Below, in pieces: positions 57,011-64,000 of a stretch of DNA of 64,000 bases. The translations under genes and the position numbers were made by a program. Numbering within the stretch: position 1 is the stretch's first letter; the number at the start of each line of letters is the position of its first letter. The stretch comes from Chitinophagaceae bacterium (GTDB lineage Bacteria > Bacteroidota > Bacteroidia > Chitinophagales > Chitinophagaceae): positions 186,001 through 250,000 of the forward strand of contig JADJOC010000003.1 in the NCBI GenBank assembly GCA_016713965.1, read 5' to 3'. Under the pieces are notes generated by a model, which saw only the letters and a program-made list of their open reading frames with translations, made no database searches and was not told the DNA's origin.

Positions 57011-59755
57011 CTATAAGCCTGCGAGGCCTTCTTCAATTATTTTTATTTTGGCAGTGGCATCATCTCTTTTCTTTTGCTCCAATGCTATCACTTCAGGCTT
57101 GGCATTCTGTACAAAACGTTCGTTGCTTAATTTTTTATCTACGGATTGTAAAAATCCTTTCAGGTGTTCCAGTTCTTTTACCAATTCTTCTTTTTGATTG
57201 CCAGCACTAACAGGCTGCTGAGTCTCTATATAAAATTTATCCTTTCCGGCCATAATTACAATTGTATTTACAACCGGTCCTTCAGCAAACATTACGGATT
57301 CTGCCATAACTTGCTTACCCAATAAATTTTTTATTGCTGAATAGCTATCGGTATCCGTACTTTGAATATGCAGCTGTATAGGTTCTTTAGGCTTAATCTT
57401 ATTCTTATTTTTACTGTCTCTTATTGCTGTAATAATTTCTTTTAATAATCCTCCCTGGCTTAAAATATTATTATCAGGTAGGACAGCTTTTTCAAATTGC
57501 TTTACACACAAATCCTCTGATCTATCCTCTAAATGATGATAAATTTCTTCTGTTACAAAAGGCATGTAAGGATGCAATAATTGCAGTAATTCAGTAAAAA
57601 AACCAACTGTTTTTTTATATACAGATAAAGCAATGGGCTGTTCAAAATCCGGTTTTACCCATTCTAAATACCAGCTGCAAAAATCATCCCATATTAAAGA
57701 GTATATTTTCTTTAGCGCTTCGCTTAATTTAAAATCTTTAAATAAAATTTCCACTTCATTCTTTACTTCTGCCAGCCTGTTTTCAAACCAATTGATTGCA
57801 AAATTATCGGTCGTCGGTCGTCGGTCGTCGGTCGTCGTCCTGCCCTCCCACACTTTAACCAGTTTCAATGCATTCCAGATTTTATTATTAAAATTCCGGC
57901 CCTGTTCCAGGCTGCCTTCATCAAACAGTAAATCATTACCTGCAGGAGAAGAAATCATAATACCAAACCTTACAGCATCAGCACCATATTTATCTATTAA
58001 TTCTAAAAGGTCAGGAGAATTACCCAGTTGTTTACTCATCTTCCTGCCCTGCTTATCCCTTACCATACCGGTAAAGTAAACATCTTTAAAAGGTATTTGC
58101 TTTTCATATTCCATCCCCGCCATTACCATCCGGGCTACCCAAAAGAAAATAATATCCTGGCCAGTAACCAAAACTGAAGTAGGATAATAATATGCTATCT
58201 CTTTGTTACCAGGTTCGGTAATACCTTTAAAAACCTGTACCGGCCAAAGCCAGGAAGAAAACCAGGTATCAAGGACATCTTCATCCTGGGTGATTTGGTC
58301 AATAGTTAATTGTTGATCGCTGATCGTTGTTCGTTGATAGTTGGCCGTTAGTTTTTGGCTATCGGTTGTCGGTTGTCTGTGGTCGGTCGTCTTAAATAAT
58401 TCAAATGCTTCCTCCCTCGTCTCTGCCACTACCATCCTGCCCTCGTTATCATACCAGGCCGGTATTTGCTGGCCCCACCAAAGCTGCCGGCTGATACACC
58501 AGTCTTTTACATTCTCGAGCCAGTATTTATAAGTGGCCAAAAATTTATCTCCGGGATGAATTTTTATTTTACCACTTACCACTGCATCTAAAGCCGGTTG
58601 TGCCAGTTCTTTCATTTTTAAAAACCATTGTGTACTTATTCGGGGCTCTACTACCACGCCTGTACGCTGGCTGTATCCTACCCTTGTAGCATAAATTTCT
58701 TCTTTAATTAAAAAATCCTTTTCTGCAAGTTCTTTGATAATTTTTTTTCGGGCCACAAACCTGTCTTCCCCAACATATATTTGTGCTGCCGCACTCATGG
58801 TGCCATCTTCATTCAATGTATCAATTACTTCCAAATTATGTTTCAATCCTAAATTATAATCATTAATATCATGCGCCGGGCTAACTTTTAATGCCCCGGT
58901 ACCAAAAGACACATCTACATATTCATCAAAAATTATTGGAATTTTCCGGTTGATTAATGGCACATATACAAAAGCATTTTTTAAATGCGTATACCGCTCA
59001 TCGTTAGGGTTCACACAAACGGCCGTATCACCCATAATGGTTTCGGGGCGTTGCGTGGCGATGGTAATAAATTCGTTGGTGGTTGATCGTTGTTCGTTGG
59101 CCGATGGCTGCTCGTCGGTGGTCGGTGGTCGGTGGTCGGTGGTCAAAAAGTATTTCAAATAATACAACTTCCCTTCCACATCTTTATGCTCTACTTCCTC
59201 ATCGCTCAAAGCCGTTTTAGCTGCACTATCCCAATTGATCATCCTTGCTCCCCGGTATATCAGGCCCTTATTATACATATCCACAAATACTTTTATTACT
59301 GCTTTGTAATAATGATCGTCCATGGTAAATGTAGCCCTGTCCCAGTCTACGCTACACCCCAGTCTTTCCATCTGGTTATAAATTATACCACCGTATTTAT
59401 CCTTCCATTCAAAAGCATATTTCAAAAATTCTTCCCTGCTAAGCTGGTTTTTATCAATCCCTTTTTCTTTAAGCATATTTACTACTTTGGCTTCCGTAGC
59501 TATGCTGGCGTGGTCGCTGCCGGGTACCCAGCAGGCATTAAAACCACTCATCCTGGCTTTACGTATTAAAATATCCTGCACCGTTTCGTTTAATGTATGC
59601 CCCATGTGCAATACCCCCGTAACGTTTGGCGGAGGTATAACTACCGTGTATGCAGGTCTGTTGTCCGGCTTGCTGCTAAAATAACCTTTGGTTATCCAAT
59701 GTTTATACCACTTCTCTTCTACTGCTTTGGGCTCAAAATTTTTAGAAAGTTCCAT
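57011..59755 (-). CDS. valS: Valyl-tRNA synthetase with three heptamer-array insertions
   Basis: ValS of 914 aa, charging tRNA-Val. The HIGH motif is H-M-G-H at residues 50-53, preceded by P-P-P-N-V-T-G. The KMSKS motif reads K-M-S-K-Q. The editing-domain entry A-T-Q-R-P-E-T-I-M-G-D and the core D-V-L-D-T-W-F-S-S-W-L-W-P are present, and the C-terminus is a coiled coil. Three low-complexity stretches rich in T-T-D, P and Q (near Y-F-L-T-T-D-H, F-K-T-T-D-H and G-R-T-T-T-D) interrupt otherwise conserved sequence. Each corresponds to a period-7 DNA array. They sit at apparent surface loops and keep the frame. The gene is otherwise uninterrupted. Confidence 0.95.
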   Translation of the reverse strand: MELSKNFEPKAVEEKWYKHWITKGYFSSKPDNRPAYTVVIPPPNVTGVLHMGHTLNETVQDILIRKARMSGFNACWVPGSDHASIATEAKVVNMLKEKGIDKNQLSREEFLKYAFEWKDKYGGIIYNQMERLGCSVDWDRATFTMDDHYYKAVIKVFVDMYNKGLIYRGARMINWDSAAKTALSDEEVEHKDVEGKLYYLKYFLTTDHRPPTTDEQPSANEQRSTTNEFITIATQRPETIMGDTAVCVNPNDERYTHLKNAFVYVPLINRKIPIIFDEYVDVSFGTGALKVSPAHDINDYNLGLKHNLEVIDTLNEDGTMSAAAQIYVGEDRFVARKKIIKELAEKDFLIKEEIYATRVGYSQRTGVVVEPRISTQWFLKMKELAQPALDAVVSGKIKIHPGDKFLATYKYWLENVKDWCISRQLWWGQQIPAWYDNEGRMVVAETREEAFELFKTTDHRQPTTDSQKLTANYQRTTISDQQLTIDQITQDEDVLDTWFSSWLWPVQVFKGITEPGNKEIAYYYPTSVLVTGQDIIFFWVARMVMAGMEYEKQIPFKDVYFTGMVRDKQGRKMSKQLGNSPDLLELIDKYGADAVRFGIMISSPAGNDLLFDEGSLEQGRNFNNKIWNALKLVKVWEGRTTTDDRRPTTDNFAINWFENRLAEVKNEVEILFKDFKLSEALKKIYSLIWDDFCSWYLEWVKPDFEQPIALSVYKKTVGFFTELLQLLHPYMPFVTEEIYHHLEDRSEDLCVKQFEKAVLPDNNILSQGGLLKEIITAIRDSKNKNKIKPKEPIQLHIQSTDTDSYSAIKNLLGKQVMAESVMFAEGPVVNTIVIMAGKDKFYIETQQPVSAGNQKEELVKELEHLKGFLQSVDKKLSNERFVQNAKPEVIALEQKKRDDATAKIKIIEEGLAGL
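57807..57841. repeat. Heptamer array inside valS, site 1
   Basis: Four perfect TCGGTCG units and TCGTCCT on the + strand. On the coding strand it encodes the G-R-T-T-T-D-D-R-R-P-T-T-D stretch near the start of the anticodon-binding region. Confidence 0.85.
58296..58393. repeat. Heptamer array inside valS, site 2
   Basis: Fourteen diverged seven-base units (TGGTCAA, TAGTTAA, TTGTTGA, TCGCTGA, TCGTTGT ... TTGTCGG, TGGTCGG, TCGTCTT). It encodes the T-T-D-H-R-Q-P-T-T-D ... T-I-D-Q stretch just before the catalytic D-V-L-D-T-W-F-S-S. Confidence 0.8.
59080..59142. repeat. Heptamer array inside valS, site 3
   Basis: Nine units: TGGTTGA, TCGTTGT, TCGTTGG, CCGATGG, CTGCTCG and four TCGGTGG. The 63 bases equal 21 codons. 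It encodes the T-T-D-H-R-P-P-T-T-D-E-Q-P stretch before the editing domain. Confidence 0.85.
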
Positions 59756-59777
59756 TTATATTTTACTTTGAAGTGTG

Positions 59778-59785
59778 CAAAAATA
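59778..59785 (-). promoter_or_regulatory. Candidate -7 box for valS
   Basis: TATTTTTG on the minus strand matches TAnnTTTG, about 23 bases before the valS start. Confidence 0.4.
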
Positions 59786-59868
59786 CAGAAACAAAAAGAG
59801 GAAAGGAAAACGAAAGATTTTTTTTTATTATTATGGGCTGTCGGTTTTAAAAACATTTTTCAACATTT

Positions 59869-59952
59869 GTTCCGGCTAATCGCTGCTACTCCGCCACAAG
59901 CCAGCGCACCAACCTTCAGCGGGGTATTCGCTCTATCCGGCAGCCATTGAAC
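59869..59952. repeat. Repeat C, second copy
   Basis: Starts GTTCCGGCTAATCGC and ends CCGGCAGCCATTGAAC. Both ends match 16701-16766, while the middle differs. GC-rich in an AT-rich gap between valS and purC. Confidence 0.55.
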
Positions 59953-60051
59953 GGTATATCTTTATTGAACTAAGTGGGAAAAGTAGAAAAAATGAGCTAC
60001 AAGAGAAATATCTTTTTTCTCTTGGAACCCTTGACACCCTACGGAACTAAA

Positions 60052-60114
60052 ATTCCAAACTCAAACTTTAAACCTAACCACAATTCCATAATTACCTCAA
60101 TACCCAATTCCCAA
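60052..60114. repeat. Heptamer array at the 3' end of purC (9 units)
   Basis: On the minus strand, nine units from TTGGGAA, TTGGGTA and TTGAGGT to TTTGAGT and TTGGAAT. The first units encode the last purC residues (L-G-I-G-Y), and the stop codon at 60097-60099 lies inside the array. Confidence 0.6.
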
Positions 60115-61025
60115 CAATGCTGCTTCAACTTTTTCATACAATTTCTCCTTTCGCAAATCTTCCGGAATAAATTTTTCTCCGGTTATTTTTTCATACAATT
60201 CAATATACCGATGGCTAATAGTAGATACCCATTCATCGCTCATAGCTGGCACTTCCTGCCCCTCTTTACCCATAAAATTATTTTCTATTAACCACTCCCG
60301 TACAAACTCCTTGCTCAATTGTATTTGTTTTCTCCTTTTATTTGGCGTTCCTCAAACCCATCTGCGTAAAAATATCGGCTACTGTCTGGTGTATGTATTT
60401 CATCCATTAAAATAATTTCGCCGTTCAATTTCCCAAACTCATATTTGGTATCCACTAAAATCAATCCTTGCTTGGCTGCAATTTCTTTTCCTCTTGCAAA
60501 AAGCTGTAGAGCATAACCCGACAAAATCTTCCATTCTGTTGCTGTTGCCAATCCTTGTGCAATTATTTCTTCAGCACTTATATCTTCATCATGGCCTTCA
60601 GCTGCCTTGGTGCTGGGTGTAATAATCGGGTAAGGAAAAAAATCATTTTCTTTCATACCTTCCGGCAATGCAACACCACACAAAATTCTTTTCCCTGCTG
60701 CATATGTACGCCATGCATGGCCGGTAAGATTTCCACGTACTACTATTTCTATTTTAAACGGATCGCACTTTTTACCGATACTTACATTTGCCGCAGGCAC
60801 TTTTATCAGCCAGTTAGGACAAATATCAGCAGTTGCATGCAGCATAAAAGCCGCAATTTGGTTTAAAACCTGTCCTTTGTAAGGAATTTCTTTTGGTAAT
60901 ATTACATCAAATGCAGAAATGCGGTTGCTGGCAATCATTACAAGCTGTGTATCATTAATAGTGTACACATCCCGTACTTTACCTTTGTAAAAATGAGTCT
61001 GACCAGGAAAATTATAGATTGTCAT
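60097..61025 (-). CDS. purC: SAICAR synthase (one frameshift)
   Basis: PurC of about 309 aa, which joins CAIR and aspartate with ATP in purine synthesis. The long-form Bacteroidota/fungal-type enzyme is recognised from Y-K-G-K-V-R-D-V-Y, S-N-R-I-S-A-F-D-V, V-V-R-G-N-L-T-G-H-A-W and D-E-I-H-T-P-D-S-S-R-Y. The C-terminal part continues in another frame after the T4 run 60328-60331 (L-S-K-E-F-V-R-E-W-L, V-S-T-I-S-H-R-Y-I-E-L-Y-E-K-I-T-G). The last residues are encoded by a heptamer array. It is the third pur gene of the window, but far from purK and purE. Confidence 0.9.
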
Positions 61026-61163
61026 TGCACTAAAATACCGTCAAAAGAAATATAAATTCAAAACATTTTCAAGAAGATTTCAACATATTACCAGAAATAT
61101 TTTTCTGCGTGAAAAATACATTGCTTATTTTGCCAGATATTTAAAACCCAAATAACATACCAT

Positions 61164-63602
61164 ATGAGAAAAATTACGAGCTATTTGGTTACCATTTTGT
61201 TGGCGAATTTATTTTCCTTCGACTGTTTTGCACAGAATGTAACCATAAGCGGTAATGTTAAAAACAGTAGTTCTAAAGAGGCTGCCGCCGCTGTTTCAAT
61301 TACCGTAAAAGGCGCTGAAACAGGTACCTTTACCAGTGATAAAGGTGATTTTAAAATAACAGTAAAAAACTTACCGGCCACCCTTATCATTTCTTCTGTA
61401 GGTTACGAATTGAGAGAAGTTACCGTTACCAATGCGGCTGAAGTTGTGAATGTAGAGCTTAATCCCACAAGTTCTTTAGGACAGGAAGTAGTTGTATCGG
61501 CTTCAAGGGTTCCTCAAAAAATATTAGAATCGCCGGTTTCTATTGAAAGGGTTAGTGCGGCAAATATCCGCAGCGCCCCGGCTGCATCTTTTTATGATGT
61601 ACTAAGTACATTAAAAGGCGTGGATGTTACCACTTCTTCATTAACTTTTAAAACCCCTACTACAAGGGGATTTAATGGAAGCGGGGCTGTAAGGGTGAAC
61701 CAGATTGTGGATGGTATGGATAACCAGGCTCCGGGATTAAATTTTGCCGTTGGTGGTATAATAGGCTTAACTGAATTAGACGTAGATAATATAGAGTTAT
61801 TACCAGGTGCTTCTTCAGCTTTATATGGTCCTGGAGGTATGAACGGTACTATATTAATTAACAGCAAAAATCCTTTTAAATATCAGGGTTTATCATTCCA
61901 GGTGAAAACCGGTATTATGAACACCGATAAAAAATACCGTGATGTATCACCTTACCATAACTGGAGTGTGCGCTGGGCAAAAAAGGTATCTGACAAGTTT
62001 GCTTTTAAAATTTCCAGTGAAGTAATTGCTGCCAAAGACTGGCTAGGATATGATGAACGTAATTACTTACGCAGAGGTACAGATGGCGAACTTATTGCTG
62101 GCGACAGGGCCACTGACCCCAATTATGATGGTATAAACGTATATGGTGATGAGACTACCACAGATATCAGGGCTGCAGTACTTAATAGTATCGGTGCCAG
62201 TGCTGCGCCTTTCCTGAAAAATTTTATTGATACATTAAATAATGGCGGAGGTTCAACCGGCTGGTTCTCTACTTATGCCCAGACTTATTTAGGCGCACGC
62301 CTGGGAGGCCAAACAGATTTTAATGCCCATACTGCTGCCCGTACAACTGCGGATATCGGCAGGCCAAAAGCCGGCACGCCGGAATTTCAAAACCAACTGG
62401 ATGCTATAAGCAAGATACCTATCAGTAAAGGCGGAGGTTTGTTTGTAGATAAAACGAATTTATATATGACTGAAGGGCAATATAATTTAAGCCACTTAAC
62501 TGGTGAATTTGCAGATATAATTGTTGGTGCTAATTTTAAAAGATATGCATTAAATAGTGAAGGAACTTTATTTGCTGATAGTACAGGCAAAATTGGTATT
62601 AATGAATTTGGTGCATACATACAAGCCAGCAAAGCATTAGCAGAGGACAGGGTAAAATTAACTGTAAGCGGCAGGTACGATAAAAACCAGAATTTTAAAG
62701 GAAGGTTTACACCAAGGGCTACTGCATTAATAAAAGTAGCTAATAATAATAATGTACGCTTAAGCTATCAAACAGCATATCGCTTTCCCAGCACACAACA
62801 ACAATGGATCAATTTGAATGTTGGCTCTAACACCCGTTTATTAGGCGGTAATAAAGATTTTCAAAACTTTTTTGGCTTAAACACCAATACTTATTTATTA
62901 AGCGGATTGCCCACGAATACTTCGCAATATCAATTTGAAGAATTCAAACCAGAATCAGTAAGTACATTTGAGGTGGGTTATAAAGGACTTGTATTAAAAG
63001 ACAAGTTACTGATAGATGCATATAGCTATTTTGGCCAATACCAGGATTTTTTAACCCGTACTTTATTAATACAGCCTAACAGTGGGAATGTTAATGATGT
63101 AGTTGCTGCCTTGGCCAATAATGTTCCAGTAAGCAACGTAGGTAAAATATTTTCTATCCCCGTTAATTCCACTTCTAAAGTAAAAACCTTTGGTTTTGGT
63201 TTAGGCATTGACTATCGCTTGCCTGCAAATTTTGCTGTAGGGGTAAATGTATCTTCGGATGAATTGAAAGATGTACCTGCCGGTTTCAGGACTTTTTTCA
63301 GCACACCGAAGTACAGGACAAACTTATCAGTTAGTAACAGTGGTTTTGGTTTTCAAAAACGTTTAGGGTTTAATGTAGGCTATCGCTGGCAGGAAGCATT
63401 TTTTTACGAATCTGATTTTACAAACGGAACAATACCGGCAATTCATACCGTAGATGCACAAATAAGCTATAAGTTCCCTTCTACAAAGTCAATACTTAAA
63501 TTAGGTGCAAATAATTTGCTGAACCAGTATTATAACAATGGTGTAGGCAACTCAATTGTGGGCGGGCTATACTATATTGGCTTTGGTTACAATATATTTT
63601 AA
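61164..63602 (+). CDS. TonB-dependent receptor
   Basis: An 812-aa outer-membrane receptor with an intact frame. The signal peptide ends near D-C-F-A-Q-N. A carboxypeptidase-regulatory-like domain follows (I-S-G-N-V-K-N-S-S-S-K-E, I-I-S-S-V-G-Y-E). The plug domain has V-V-V-S-A-S-R-V-P-Q, T-T-R-G-F-N-G and I-E-L-L-P-G-A-S-S-A-L-Y-G-P-G-G-M-N-G. A beta-barrel ends with aromatic G-G-L-Y-Y-I-G-F-G-Y-N-I-F. Substrate unknown; iron complexes or small organics are common for this architecture. The fasciclin lipoprotein starts 34 bases downstream and is probably co-transcribed. Confidence 0.9.
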   Translation: MRKITSYLVTILLANLFSFDCFAQNVTISGNVKNSSSKEAAAAVSITVKGAETGTFTSDKGDFKITVKNLPATLIISSVGYELREVTVTNAAEVVNVELNPTSSLGQEVVVSASRVPQKILESPVSIERVSAANIRSAPAASFYDVLSTLKGVDVTTSSLTFKTPTTRGFNGSGAVRVNQIVDGMDNQAPGLNFAVGGIIGLTELDVDNIELLPGASSALYGPGGMNGTILINSKNPFKYQGLSFQVKTGIMNTDKKYRDVSPYHNWSVRWAKKVSDKFAFKISSEVIAAKDWLGYDERNYLRRGTDGELIAGDRATDPNYDGINVYGDETTTDIRAAVLNSIGASAAPFLKNFIDTLNNGGGSTGWFSTYAQTYLGARLGGQTDFNAHTAARTTADIGRPKAGTPEFQNQLDAISKIPISKGGGLFVDKTNLYMTEGQYNLSHLTGEFADIIVGANFKRYALNSEGTLFADSTGKIGINEFGAYIQASKALAEDRVKLTVSGRYDKNQNFKGRFTPRATALIKVANNNNVRLSYQTAYRFPSTQQQWINLNVGSNTRLLGGNKDFQNFFGLNTNTYLLSGLPTNTSQYQFEEFKPESVSTFEVGYKGLVLKDKLLIDAYSYFGQYQDFLTRTLLIQPNSGNVNDVVAALANNVPVSNVGKIFSIPVNSTSKVKTFGFGLGIDYRLPANFAVGVNVSSDELKDVPAGFRTFFSTPKYRTNLSVSNSGFGFQKRLGFNVGYRWQEAFFYESDFTNGTIPAIHTVDAQISYKFPSTKSILKLGANNLLNQYYNNGVGNSIVGGLYYIGFGYNIF

Positions 63603-63635
63603 TAATTAATTATTATAAACAATACAATATTTACA

Positions 63636-64000
63636 ATGAAAACGTTTAATAAAATTAAAAATACCGGGCTGGCCCTAATAGCTTTTACAGCTATGTTATC
63701 TGCCTGCAATAAGGCTCCGATGGATCCTGTGCCTAATAAGCCCCCTTCGCAGGGCACTACGCCTACCCTGGCAACCTTGCTGGATGATCCTGAATTTTCT
63801 ATTTTAAAAGCTGCAGTTGCCAAAGCAAGGCTTGGCACTATTTTGGGCAATGCAAACTTACGCTATACCGTATTCGCACCAAATGATGCCGCTTTTATTG
63901 CTTCCGGGATACCGAGTGCAGATATTATTAACAACAATGCCATATTGGATACGCCAACTGTAACGGCATTGGTAAGTTATCATATAGTGCCACAAGTAAT
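63636..64000 (+). CDS. Fasciclin-domain lipoprotein (partial, cut by the window end)
   Basis: The frame starts M-K-T-F-N-K-I-K and has a lipobox M-L-S-A-C (Cys24). A proline-rich linker is followed by a fasciclin domain with Y-T-V-F-A-P-N-D-A-A-F and L-V-S-Y-H-I-V-P at the edge of the window. Fasciclin domains mediate adhesion or extracellular binding. It follows the TonB receptor closely, so it may be a surface partner of it. The rest of the gene is outside the window. Confidence 0.8.
   Translation, partial: MKTFNKIKNTGLALIAFTAMLSACNKAPMDPVPNKPPSQGTTPTLATLLDDPEFSILKAAVAKARLGTILGNANLRYTVFAPNDAAFIASGIPSADIINNNAILDTPTVTALVSYHIVPQV

Noticed and set aside
58020..58060. K-M-S-K-Q in ValS as a damaged catalytic motif
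   Set aside because: The final serine varies naturally in this motif among synthetases; the surrounding residues are normal.
1..64000. tRNA, rRNA or riboswitch genes
   Set aside because: I saw no cloverleaf, rRNA-like or known riboswitch sequence; a covariance-model search would be needed to exclude small RNAs.

Overview
The window is about 64 kb of an AT-rich bacterial chromosome. It fits a member of the Bacteroidota, most likely Chitinophagaceae or a close relative. The reasons are TonB-dependent receptors with carboxypeptidase-regulatory-like N-domains, bacillithiol genes, candidate TAnnTTTG -7 promoter boxes, weak Shine-Dalgarno signals, and Bacteroidota-type FBPase, aspartokinase, DUF2130 and fasciclin proteins. 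I found no rRNA, tRNA or CRISPR.

Layout. 1-9.4 kb holds housekeeping genes: folC end, a NUDIX hydrolase, a YfiT-like DinB protein, an FKBP isomerase, an ABC ATPase, fbp, lysC, an L,D-transpeptidase, hpd and purK. 9.5-15.4 kb is an RND efflux operon (adaptor, permease, TolC) with a small DUF559 gene inserted between adaptor and permease. A four-helix-bundle gene between inverted heptamer arrays then precedes purE. 16.6-27.2 kb is an accessory defence island. It has an XRE regulator, a type III restriction subunit, a heavily frameshifted type III methylase and a DUF3644 gene. On the other strand it has two related nuclease-like genes, an Mrr-type endonuclease and a truncated cytosine methylase. 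27.3-45 kb carries bshC, rimO, an outer-membrane barrel, DUF2130, a symporter / 34-aa membrane peptide / PIG-L operon, ggt and smc. 45.4-50.4 kb is a signalling locus: a response regulator, a cheB remnant and a giant CheB-CheR-PAS-histidine kinase. 50.6-64 kb carries an OmpA lipoprotein, a SIMPL protein, a TPR protein, dnaG, valS, purC, a TonB receptor and a fasciclin lipoprotein cut by the window end.

Two themes cross the window. First, about 25 single-base frameshifts break genes that should be essential (smc, dnaG, purC, lysC), nearly all in A or T runs. Sequencing error is the simplest reading; slippage rescue is possible but unproven. I annotate these as whole genes and give the break points. 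Second, the chromosome is full of repeats. Period-7 tandem arrays lie inside valS (three times) and bshC, at the 3' end of purC, and on both sides of the four-helix-bundle gene. A composite palindromic unit occurs twice. Inverted palindromes flank the DUF559 gene, and several terminator-like hairpins overlap stop codons. The most original candidates are the in-frame heptamer arrays in essential genes and the two small genes carried between inverted repeat copies inside operons.
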